Below, one piece after another: positions 1 through 7,445 of a DNA stretch of 27,732 bases (the first letter of the stretch is position 1; every line of letters starts with the position of its first letter). This DNA comes from CAYNYI01 sp964401455 (lineage in GTDB: Bacteria > Fibrobacterota > OXYB2-FULL-49-7 > CAYNYI01): NCBI GenBank assembly GCA_964401455.1, contig CAYNYI010000034.1, positions 1 through 27,732 of the forward strand. Direction: 5' to 3'. The notes under the pieces are model-generated. The model searched no databases. It saw nothing but the letters and a program-made list of their open reading frames with translations, and was not told where the DNA came from. A program made the position numbers and the translations under genes.

Positions 1-30
1 AAATTCCCTGAATGGCTTTAAAATAGATTG

Positions 31-82
31 CCGTATCAAGTACGGAAATGACAATGAAAGACCCCGCATAGGGGTGCGGGGT
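31..82 (-). terminator. Two hairpins downstream of the Rpn gene, possible terminator
   Basis: An 8-bp perfect stem (ACCCCGCA at 61-68 with TGCGGGGT at 75-82) lies 24 bases beyond the minus-strand stop codon and is followed, in that direction, by a moderately U-rich stretch. A second small hairpin (CCGTA 31-35, TACGG 41-45) comes next. The poor T-run makes this a weak terminator at best. The pair may instead belong to a dispersed intergenic palindrome family. Confidence 0.4.
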
Positions 83-105
83 AGAAGGGGGGTTGTTAAA
101 CCTGA

Positions 106-999
106 TTATTTTTTCTTGAGGGCGGAGATTTTCCTGCGGGACAGGCCGGTTATTTTAGAAATAAAAGAAAGAGCGCACCCTTCGGCCAACATCCTCCGTG
201 CGGATTCGATTTTGCCTTCTTCGATTCCTTCTTTTCTTTCCTCTTCTCTTGCTCTCTTAAAACTTTCGGTAAATATGGACATACTCTTCTCCGGCATAAA
301 TTTATCTATCTCATTATAAATATATTCTGTTTCCAGTGTTTTTTCAAATAAATTGAGGATAAAATCCGAGAAGTCCCTCATTAATGCAGGTGATTCTTCT
401 CTCATGATATTCCCGATGATTTTAAAATGACTTTTTACGGTATCAGGTTCGGAATTCTCGGCGATCATGGCCGCGGACAGGGCTGATCTTATTTTTGCCA
501 GATTCTCCGTTTTAAATTCATTGATGCATACAGGATAATATCGGAGTGCCGGGATATATTTACACGGAATATCTTTACGGATTAAATTTTGCAGCTGAAT
601 GGGAGCATTCCATTTTTTATTCCCGCTGTATATAAGTATCGGGAATATGCAGGGTAATTTCCCTTTTCTTGTTTTTCTGATCCTGCTTCTATAATAATCA
701 TGAATATATTCCGACATTCGTAAAGCCATGAATTTATCGACGGCTGACTGCATTTCTATCAGGATATAGACGAGTATTTCTGAATCTTTCAATTTCGCGG
801 AATACATAATATCAGAATAGCGGCGCTTTTCAAGATGGGTTATATTCGTGGTATTTACGAGTTTTATTGCTGATAGATCCAGATTCGCAACAAAATCCTC
901 ATGAACAAATTGCGTTAACAACTGCCTGAAGATCTCGGGATTTGAGAAGAATCTCTTATATCGTGTATCGTGTGGATGTGGGGCATTATGTCGTTTCAT
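106..999 (-). CDS. Rpn family recombination-promoting nuclease / putative transposase
   Basis: This is a 297-residue protein of the Rpn (PD-(D/E)XK, Transposase_31-like) family, DNA endonucleases linked to RecA-independent recombination and in some cases to phage defence. The N-terminal HDTRYKRFF motif is typical of the family. The catalytic core is visible as D63 (YSDIMYS) and E82-x-Q84 (LIEMQS), with the Gln that replaces the usual Lys in this family. The C-terminus carries a charged EEGKIE helix and a helix-turn-helix-like tail (FISKITGLSRRKISALKKK). A start at 999 is chosen because the in-frame ATG at 1038 lies inside the promoter and the next Met is beyond the conserved N-terminus. The gene stands alone, divergent from the polysaccharide operon. 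The family call is secure; the cellular role is not. Confidence 0.9.
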   Translation of the reverse strand: MKRHNAPHPHDTRYKRFFSNPEIFRQLLTQFVHEDFVANLDLSAIKLVNTTNITHLEKRRYSDIMYSAKLKDSEILVYILIEMQSAVDKFMALRMSEYIHDYYRSRIRKTRKGKLPCIFPILIYSGNKKWNAPIQLQNLIRKDIPCKYIPALRYYPVCINEFKTENLAKIRSALSAAMIAENSEPDTVKSHFKIIGNIMREESPALMRDFSDFILNLFEKTLETEYIYNEIDKFMPEKSMSIFTESFKRAREEERKEGIEEGKIESARRMLAEGCALSFISKITGLSRRKISALKKK

Positions 1000-1008
1000 G
1001 ATATTGTT

Positions 1009-1038
1009 ATTATAATACAATAACGGTAAAGGTGTCAA
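1009..1038 (-). promoter_or_regulatory. Consensus sigma70-type promoter of the Rpn gene
   Basis: On the minus strand TTGACA (1038-1033) is followed after 18 bp by TATAAT (1014-1009), both perfect consensus. The start codon is at 999, so transcription should begin within about 0-5 bases of it. No Shine-Dalgarno sequence fits in that space, so the transcript is predicted to be leaderless or nearly so. Confidence 0.75.
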
Positions 1039-1167
1039 TGTAAAATGCGGTGTAAAGATATCGGGTGTTCGGAATCACCATGCCCGGCAATGACAAAGAT
1101 ATGGCATACTTCCCTGAGAACCCCGAATCTCATACATATCCGCATAGGTAGAAATTATCTTTCTTAT

Positions 1168-2454
1168 ATGCGTATATCAGAAAAATTATTAAGAATGATA
1201 CCCATTGATTACTCGCGCGGGTTTCTGTGGAATGCCGCGAGTTATGCTGTAACAGGCCTTACCGGTCTTATTCTGTACCTTCTAATAATGAGAAACTTCG
1301 GTGCCGCGGCACTCGGAGTTTTCAGTCAGCTTTACGCTGTTCATATAATCGCTTCACAGGCCGCGGTATTCGGAATCCACCTGTCAGTATTAAGTTATGC
1401 CTCGCGATATTCGGAAAACGGCCCAGTTTTAAAAACAATCCTGTCTTCAGGGGTTGCCGCGGCATTACCGGCGTCATTATTTATTTCCTTTCTACTGTAT
1501 TTCGGCAGAAGTCTTGCCGGAGAAATTTTCAACAGTCAGGGAGTCGCGGACGGTCTGCGGTTTATTGCTCCTGCGGTATTTTTATTCGCATTGAATAAAA
1601 TTTTTTTGGCTTATTTTAATTCAAGAAAAATGATGAGAGTTTATGCCGTGGGGAATATAGTCCGGGCAGTATTTATGTTGACAATTTCATGCGCTGTAAT
1701 ACTCGGTGATTATTCACCTAAAATTCTCCCCTTGCTTTTTTTAGCCGGAGAGTCCGCGGTTTTTATTTTCTCTATGGCCGCGCTTTTTGCCGGCAAGCAG
1801 TTCAATCCCCGGTCTTTTTCTTTTGAATGGATAAAAAAGCACATCAGGTTCGGAATTCGAGTCGCGCCCGGTAACAGTCTTGCTGACGCCAATACGAGGG
1901 TGGATGTTTTAATGCTCGGGATACTTGTTCGTGACACACATGTCGGTATCTATTCAATGGCCTCGGTCTTTATTGAAGGTTTTCATCAATTCGCTAATAT
2001 ATTCAGGATTTCCGTAACACCGCTTATATCCGAAGCATGGTACGGAGGCGGCGCGAAGGGACTTAAAAAGCATATTCAAAAAGCCGTAAGCCACTATTAC
2101 CGGGTGCTTGTTCCGGCAGGATTGGCGGTCCTGTTTTCTTTTCCCGCTTTTTCTTTTTTAATTTCGGGAAAAGAATTTATCTTATACAGGTGGGGTGTGC
2201 TGATTGTTCTTATGACCGGAGCCCTGTCCGAGGCGGGATATTTTCCGTTCAGGATGGTTTTCAGCCAGACCGGCAGTCCGGGAATACAGACATCTTTTAC
2301 AATGATAAGCTTTTTTAGTAATGTTTTTCTGAACCTGGCGCTCATTCCGCTTTTCGGAATATACGGTGCTGCTGCGGCAACGGCCGTTTCCTTTTTCTTG
2401 AGGCGGATCATTTTAAAAAAGATGCTCAGGAAGGTAAACGGCATCAATCTTTGA
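1168..2454 (+). CDS. Wzx-like polysaccharide flippase (MOP superfamily)
   Basis: A 428-residue protein made almost wholly of hydrophobic segments, with the N-terminal pattern of polysaccharide-synthesis exporters (short basic start, then WNAASYAVTGLTGLILYLLI and RNFGAAALGVFSQLY). Such proteins flip undecaprenyl-linked sugar repeat units across the inner membrane. Further support is the internal GIRVAPGNSLADANTRVDVLMLG segment, split here only by reading, and the C-terminal GIYGAAAATAVSFFLRR, both typical of the family. The reading frame is open from 1045, but those first 41 residues are polar and unlike any flippase. ATG 1168 is preferred, with ATG 1195 as an alternative; neither has a strong ribosome binding site. 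It is the first gene of the plus-strand sugar cluster. Confidence 0.85.
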   Translation: MRISEKLLRMIPIDYSRGFLWNAASYAVTGLTGLILYLLIMRNFGAAALGVFSQLYAVHIIASQAAVFGIHLSVLSYASRYSENGPVLKTILSSGVAAALPASLFISFLLYFGRSLAGEIFNSQGVADGLRFIAPAVFLFALNKIFLAYFNSRKMMRVYAVGNIVRAVFMLTISCAVILGDYSPKILPLLFLAGESAVFIFSMAALFAGKQFNPRSFSFEWIKKHIRFGIRVAPGNSLADANTRVDVLMLGILVRDTHVGIYSMASVFIEGFHQFANIFRISVTPLISEAWYGGGAKGLKKHIQKAVSHYYRVLVPAGLAVLFSFPAFSFLISGKEFILYRWGVLIVLMTGALSEAGYFPFRMVFSQTGSPGIQTSFTMISFFSNVFLNLALIPLFGIYGAAAATAVSFFLRRIILKKMLRKVNGINL

Positions 2455-2482
2455 TTCCAGGATAAATTCGGAGGATTATAAT

Positions 2483-3442
2483 ATGTATAAAGGGTCCAAA
2501 GTTGCCGTGGTTGTTCCGGCATATAATGAAGAGCTTCTCATCGGCAGCACCCTAAGGGGAATACCCGAATTTGTCGATTTCATTATAATAGTCAATGACT
2601 GCTCAAAGGATAATACGGTTCGTGAAGCTGAAAAAGAAAAAGAGTCCGGGAATGTCCTTGCAGAAATGGAAATTATCAATCTTGAAAAAAACAGCGGAGT
2701 GGGTGGCGCCATAGCGAGAGGTTATGAACGGGCTCTGGAAAAGGGGGCTGACTGCGCCGCGGTTATGGCGGGGGACGGACAAATGGACCCCGATGATCTA
2801 CCGGCTCTTTTAGATCCGGTCGTCTCCGGAGAAGCGGGCTATTCCAAGGGAAACAGATTCTTCTCCGGGGAGGCCTTCAGGAAGATTCCAAAAATAAGAT
2901 ATTTCGGAAACGCTGTCCTTTCTTTATTTACAAAGGCGGCATCCGGATACTGGCATGTCGCCGATTCTCAGTCCGGCTATACGGTTATAAATAAAAAAAT
3001 GCTGTCCGATATCGACTGGAAAAAAATGTACAGAAAATACGGGCAGCCTAATGATCTTCTCGTCAGGTTGAATATCCTTAATGCAAAAGTAAAGGATATT
3101 CCCGTCCACCCGGTATATGGAATAGGGGAGCGTTCCGGGATAAAAATATGGAAAATGTTTTTTACTTTGCCTCTTCTTCTGACAAAACTGTTTTTCTGGC
3201 GCATGACGGAAAAATATGTTATCCGTGATTTCCACCCGCTCGTATTTTTCTACGGTCTTGGTTTTTTATTCGGGGCAGGTTTTATCGGTTTCGCCGTCAG
3301 GTTATTCATGTTGTGGAAAAGCCTCGGCCATGTTCCGCCGATAACCGCTCTTGCCTGTATGTTCACATTCATGAGTTCGTCTTTATTTATTCTCTTCGCC
3401 ATGTGGTTTGACATGGAAGCGAACCGGGAAAATAAATGTTAG
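2483..3442 (+). CDS. GT2 family glycosyltransferase, polyprenyl-phosphate sugar transferase type
   Basis: A 319-residue GT-A fold enzyme of family GT2. The nucleotide-sugar binding start VAVVVPAYNEE (7-17) is followed by IIVNDCSKDNT (35-45) and an acidic metal-binding patch GDGQMDPDD (97-105). Two membrane segments follow near the C-terminus (about 250-280 and 285-310), as in DPM1/GtrB-like enzymes that charge polyprenyl phosphate. The likely reaction is transfer of a sugar from a nucleotide donor to a lipid carrier at the inner membrane; donor and acceptor cannot be told. A good GGAGG ribosome binding site precedes ATG 2483. It overlaps the next gene by 7 bases. Confidence 0.85.
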   Translation: MYKGSKVAVVVPAYNEELLIGSTLRGIPEFVDFIIIVNDCSKDNTVREAEKEKESGNVLAEMEIINLEKNSGVGGAIARGYERALEKGADCAAVMAGDGQMDPDDLPALLDPVVSGEAGYSKGNRFFSGEAFRKIPKIRYFGNAVLSLFTKAASGYWHVADSQSGYTVINKKMLSDIDWKKMYRKYGQPNDLLVRLNILNAKVKDIPVHPVYGIGERSGIKIWKMFFTLPLLLTKLFFWRMTEKYVIRDFHPLVFFYGLGFLFGAGFIGFAVRLFMLWKSLGHVPPITALACMFTFMSSSLFILFAMWFDMEANRENKC

Positions 3443-4227
3443 AGTTCGATTTAAAAGCATATGAAAGCCTTTTAAATAAGATAAAGGAAAAGTATTCAAA
3501 CATTCTGACGGTCAGAGAATATTTTAAATGCGGGAAACTTCCCGAAGTATTCTGCATTATACGGCATGATGTTGACCGCAGGCCTTCAAATGCTTTAAAA
3601 ACAGCAGAGCTTGAAAAAAAATACGGAATAAAAGCGTCTTATTATTTCAGGAAATCTCCTTCCAAAAAAGAGAAAAACATAATTTTGAAAATATCTGAAA
3701 TGGGACATGAAACCGGATTTCATTTCGAATGCCTGTCGGACGCGCGCGGTAACAGAGATAAGGCTGAGGAACTATTCAAAAAAGAGCTGAAAAAACTGCG
3801 GGAAATCGTTTCCGTCGAAACAATCTGTATGCACGGAAGCCCTTTTTCAGCATACGATAACAGGGTCATGTGGGAGGGTGCGGACAAGCAGAAAGAACTT
3901 ATTGAGAAATACGGGATTCTTGGAGAGGTCTATTGTCACATCGACTTTATGAATGTGGTTTATCTGACCGATACCGGAAGAAGCTGGAAAGAAGACGCTT
4001 CGAATATCAGAGACCATGCCGGCAAGGCAGCCGCTTCGTTAAAAAGCGGCGGAACATCAGGTTTGATTGAATATCTGGAAAAATCAGCGCATGCAAACAT
4101 TATGATAAACGCTCATCCAGAAAGATGGAACGCGCCGGGGATACCCTATATGTATTCATATCTTTTTGATACTGCTTCGGGGATAATTAAAATGTTTCTT
4201 GCTCAAATTAGAAAGAAACGAGTCTGA
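3436..4227 (+). CDS. Polysaccharide deacetylase-like (NodB-fold) protein
   Basis: A 263-residue protein with hallmarks of carbohydrate esterase family 4-like deacetylases: IIRHDVDRRP (41-50), which gives the catalytic/metal Asp pair, then YGIKASYYFR, then GHETGFHFE (90-98), which gives the metal histidines, and a late NAHPERW motif that resembles the family's final His motif. No signal peptide is visible, so it may act on a cytoplasmic or membrane-facing sugar intermediate rather than on finished polymer. ATG 3436 overlaps the preceding gene's stop (ATGTTAG), which suggests translational coupling. Proteins of this kind are common in O-antigen and capsule clusters; the substrate is unknown. 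Confidence 0.75.
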   Translation: MLEFDLKAYESLLNKIKEKYSNILTVREYFKCGKLPEVFCIIRHDVDRRPSNALKTAELEKKYGIKASYYFRKSPSKKEKNIILKISEMGHETGFHFECLSDARGNRDKAEELFKKELKKLREIVSVETICMHGSPFSAYDNRVMWEGADKQKELIEKYGILGEVYCHIDFMNVVYLTDTGRSWKEDASNIRDHAGKAAASLKSGGTSGLIEYLEKSAHANIMINAHPERWNAPGIPYMYSYLFDTASGIIKMFLAQIRKKRV

Positions 4228-4229
4228 AA

Positions 4230-4736
4230 ATGGCCTTGTACCGGCGTTTTGACATTATTGGAAAAATATTAAGCAGATGGCGCATGCATAAGGTTTCCCG
4301 TGAAATATTGACTCCGCATCTTGACATTGCCTGCGGTGAAGGCTTGCTGAAAGCAGAAGACCGGGCTGTTTTCGGGGTTGACATAAAAAATTTCGGCGGA
4401 GCGGATTTTTTAGTTCGTGACTTTTCAAAGCTCCCTTTCAGGGAGCAAACCTTCTCAACTGTTTTCATCGTTGCTTCTTTGAATTATTTTGACAATCCGG
4501 CCGCGGTTATTATGGAAGCTTCAAGAATACTTAAAACAGGCGGAAAGCTATTAATTACAATGCCCTCAGGAAGGTTAATAAAAATCTGGCACAGATTCCG
4601 TGACCCTTATGTAAGAAGGTCGTTTATCGAAGAGGAAGAGATCAGGTCTTTAACGGAAAAAGCGAAAATGATTCCTGAAAAGAAGATCTGTTTTATGTTG
4701 AAATTGAATAATCTGTATGTTTTTTCAAAGGAATAA
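4230..4736 (+). CDS. SAM-dependent class I methyltransferase
   Basis: A 168-residue small methyltransferase. Motif I is HLDIACGEG (30-38), with the SAM-ribose acidic residue at D51 (FGVDIKN). The post-motif segment FDNPAAVIMEASRILKTGGKLLITMPSG is seen in pieces typical of Methyltransf_11 proteins (FIVASLNYFDNP, then RILKTGGKLLITMPSG). It begins two bases after the previous stop and lies inside the sugar operon, so a sugar or lipid-linked saccharide is the likely substrate. It is short for the family (often 200-250 residues), with a reduced C-terminal cap. The substrate is not deducible. Confidence 0.8.
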   Translation: MALYRRFDIIGKILSRWRMHKVSREILTPHLDIACGEGLLKAEDRAVFGVDIKNFGGADFLVRDFSKLPFREQTFSTVFIVASLNYFDNPAAVIMEASRILKTGGKLLITMPSGRLIKIWHRFRDPYVRRSFIEEEEIRSLTEKAKMIPEKKICFMLKLNNLYVFSKE

Positions 4737-4738
4737 AA

Positions 4739-5500
4739 ATCAGTCAGGGTAATTTATACATTATCGGAAGCCACAGGACCGGGACCAAAACCCTGGCGGC
4801 ATCTTTCAGGAAGAGTTATCCTGAAATAAACTCTGTTCATCAAAAATCTTCGATGCGTCTCTTGAATACGGCCTCCACTATGTATGCTGCCGGATATATG
4901 AATAAAAAAACTCATGACCGGATTGCGGACTTATTCTTGAGTCTTTTAAACAGAACAAACAAAAGCCGTCTTTTTGTTTCTAACGGTTTTTTGTTCGCTG
5001 CCGCTTTTCGATACCTTGAAAAGAACCCGGAAGACCGTGTTGTTCATATTGTCCGGGACCCGTTGACCGCGGCGCCCTCCTATGCAGCAATAATAAATAA
5101 CAGAAAAAAAAGCGCTTTGGCATGGAAAACCGTACCTTTCTGGAATTTGACACCTGTTCATACAGATGAGATGGAAAAAGAAGAATGGTCCCGGCTTACA
5201 AAAACGGAAAAGCTTTGCTGGATATGGAAGGTAAAGAATAATTATATAAAGAAAATGTGTTCCCGGTTTCCCGGTCGGTGTATAACAGTCCGCTTTGAGG
5301 ATCTTTTTCTGAATGTCGACAAGGAAGAGTACAGGCAAAAGCTTCTTGATTTCGCAAGGCTGACGTCTAAAAAAGAGTTTTTCAGGAATCTTGATATAAA
5401 ACAAAATGCATCCGGGCCTGATATAGGACTTTCAGAAGAGTTTACTGAAGCGGTAATGAGGATCTGCCCTGAGGAAAGAAAGACATTCGGTTATAATTAA
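4739..5500 (+). CDS. Sulfotransferase-like protein, probable AUC start
   Basis: PAPS-dependent sulfotransferase fold. The 5'-phosphosulfate loop NLYIIGSHRTGTKTL (residues 5-19) and the 3'-phosphate motif HIVRDPLTAAPSYA with R106-D-P and S114 are both present, followed by ITVRFEDL, another family signature. The first ATG in frame is at 4853, which would delete the P-loop. From the in-frame stop at 4709-4711 to 4853 there is no ATG, GTG or TTG. The best start is ATC at 4739: it follows AAAGGA (4727-4732) by six bases and lies two bases after the methyltransferase stop, the same gap seen at the previous gene junction. ATA 4733 is a poorer option. The protein would be 253 residues. It probably sulfates a glycan made by this operon; a sequencing error at the start remains possible. 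Confidence 0.75.
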   Translation: MSQGNLYIIGSHRTGTKTLAASFRKSYPEINSVHQKSSMRLLNTASTMYAAGYMNKKTHDRIADLFLSLLNRTNKSRLFVSNGFLFAAAFRYLEKNPEDRVVHIVRDPLTAAPSYAAIINNRKKSALAWKTVPFWNLTPVHTDEMEKEEWSRLTKTEKLCWIWKVKNNYIKKMCSRFPGRCITVRFEDLFLNVDKEEYRQKLLDFARLTSKKEFFRNLDIKQNASGPDIGLSEEFTEAVMRICPEERKTFGYN

Positions 5501-5534
5501 GTGTACAGAAAATTCTTATTAGGAAAATTAATTT

Positions 5535-7445
5535 ATGTGTGGAATTTTCGGCTGCAGTTATTCTAAAAAAAAGAACGCTGAAAAAATGCGGGCGGAGGAA
5601 ACGGTCCGCCGCCTCGCGGTCCTTTCAGAATCAAGGGGAAGTGAAGCAGCCGGAACGGCATTTGTCTCGGAAGATTCGGTTCATGTTTATAAAAGACCTG
5701 AAACAGCCTCAAGAATGGTCCGTTCATCCGGATTTAAAAAATTTTTCCGGCCGCTTTTACCGGAGTCGCCGCAAAGTGCTTTTGCGGTTTTCGGGCATTC
5801 AAGACTCGTTACGAACGGTCTTCAGGCCCTGCCGGACAATAATCAGCCGGTTTACGCAAACGGTGTTACCGGTGTCCATAACGGTATAGTTGTAAACTGG
5901 AAAGATATTCTTGAAAAGAATCCCGGAATTAAAATGTCCGCCGGATTGGACAGTGAAGTTTTCTTTGGACTCATAGCGGCCCGTATAAAATCTGGAAGCG
6001 GACTTGAGGCCGCGGTTTCAGAAGCTTTCAATGCCATAGAGGGCAGCGCTTCTGCGGCTTTTGTTCCGGAATTATCGAAAAGTCTTGTTCTCGCGACAAA
6101 TACCGGGTCTCTTTTTTATTTAAATAAAAGAGGCGAAGAGTTTTTGTTCGCGTCCGAAAGAATAATTCCGGAAAAAGTAAGCGGACTTCGTTTTGATCCG
6201 GAATCACCGGCGGAAATAAAACAGATTAAGGCGGGAAGCGGAATAATTGTTGATATAGAAAGCGGAGAACTTAAGCCGTTTTCAATAAATGATCCTGAAA
6301 CAGGCGCTCCTTTTATTTCGGATTCTGTAAAACTCAGAATGATCGACTCCACAATGGAATCGAAGGAAAGAAGAGACAGACTGAAAAGATGCAAGAAGTG
6401 TCTCTTGCCTGTTACTATGCCTCACATAAGTTTTGATGAAAAGGGTGTCTGTAATTATTGTAATGAATATAAGCCGGTAAAGCTGAAGGGCCCCAAGGCC
6501 CTGGCGGAGCGAATTGATAAATACAAATCCGGAAACGGAAAAGAATGCATAGTGGCCCTGAGCGGAGGGCGGGACAGTTCATACGGTCTGCATTATTTCA
6601 AGAATGAACTCGGTATGAAACCGGTGGCATATACATATGACTGGGGTATGGTGAATGATCTCGCGAGAAGGAACCAGGCTAGAATGTGCGGTGCCCTCGG
6701 GACAGAGCATATTCTTGTTTCGGCAAATATTGCTAAAAAGCGGGCTAATGTCAGGAGGAACCTGAAAGCATGGATGAAAAGGCCTGAGCTCGCTCTTATG
6801 CCGCTTTTTACAGCCGGAGACAAACAGTTCTTTTCTCTCGTAAACAGGCTCGGTAAAGAGATGCGTATTCCTTTAACGGTCTGGTGCAGGAATCCCCTTG
6901 AGAAAACCCGTTTTAAAACCGGATTTGCCGGTTTAAAAGAGCGGGAGGGAGAAGTTTATAATCTTTCCGTGCCGGATAAACTGAGACTGGCGCTTTATTA
7001 TTCAAAACAATTTATTTTGAATCCCGGCTATTTGAACCGTTCTTTAGCTGACACCGCAGAAGTGTATCTTTCTGCATATTTTACCAAGCACGATTATCTT
7101 TTTCTTTTCGACTATATACCCTGGAATGAAGAAGAAATTGTAGGCACCCTGAAAAAAGAATATAACTGGGAGACCGCGGATGATACCGAAACCACCTGGA
7201 GAATCGGAGACGCCACTGCTCCTTTTTATAATTTCGTTTATTTAACAGTCGCAGGATTTACCGAGAATGATACTTTGAGGAGTAATCAGATAAGAGAGGG
7301 TCAGATAGACCGTGAGGAGGCGCTGGAAAAAGTGAAAAGAGAAAACGGGATAAGATACGATTCAATTAAATGGTACTGCGATATCGCCGGAGTTAATTTT
7401 TCGGAACTGGTAAAAAAAGTTGAAGACATTCCAAAACTTTACTGA
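5535..7445 (+). CDS. Class II glutamine amidotransferase fused to WbpG-like PP-loop sugar amidotransferase
   Basis: A 636-residue two-domain enzyme. The N-terminal half starts MCGIFGCS, with Cys2 as nucleophile of a class II (GlmS/PurF-like) glutaminase; GHSRLVTNG and NNQPV and GVHNGIVVNW are its supporting motifs. From about residue 284 a second domain begins with CKKCLLP and GVCNYC (four zinc-type cysteines) and a PP-loop ALSGGRDSSYG (about 340-350), as in WbpG/PseA/ExsB-like N-acetyl sugar amidotransferases that install an amidino group. Ammonia made by the first domain would be used by the second. WbpG normally relies on separate HisH/HisF-like partners; here a different glutaminase class is fused on. 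The start is fixed because the nucleophile must follow Met1. The target is presumably an amino sugar of the surface polysaccharide. Confidence 0.85.
   Translation: MCGIFGCSYSKKKNAEKMRAEETVRRLAVLSESRGSEAAGTAFVSEDSVHVYKRPETASRMVRSSGFKKFFRPLLPESPQSAFAVFGHSRLVTNGLQALPDNNQPVYANGVTGVHNGIVVNWKDILEKNPGIKMSAGLDSEVFFGLIAARIKSGSGLEAAVSEAFNAIEGSASAAFVPELSKSLVLATNTGSLFYLNKRGEEFLFASERIIPEKVSGLRFDPESPAEIKQIKAGSGIIVDIESGELKPFSINDPETGAPFISDSVKLRMIDSTMESKERRDRLKRCKKCLLPVTMPHISFDEKGVCNYCNEYKPVKLKGPKALAERIDKYKSGNGKECIVALSGGRDSSYGLHYFKNELGMKPVAYTYDWGMVNDLARRNQARMCGALGTEHILVSANIAKKRANVRRNLKAWMKRPELALMPLFTAGDKQFFSLVNRLGKEMRIPLTVWCRNPLEKTRFKTGFAGLKEREGEVYNLSVPDKLRLALYYSKQFILNPGYLNRSLADTAEVYLSAYFTKHDYLFLFDYIPWNEEEIVGTLKKEYNWETADDTETTWRIGDATAPFYNFVYLTVAGFTENDTLRSNQIREGQIDREEALEKVKRENGIRYDSIKWYCDIAGVNFSELVKKVEDIPKLY

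Noticed and set aside
74..319. Plus-strand 81-residue open frame
   Set aside because: Antisense to the clear Rpn coding region, with no family features.
1000..1038. Upstream ATG 1038 for the Rpn gene
   Set aside because: The codon lies within the -35 box of a consensus promoter and the added residues are not part of the family's conserved N-terminus.
4853..5500. Sulfotransferase gene starting at ATG 4853
   Set aside because: It would remove the PAPS-binding P-loop, which is encoded in frame just upstream.
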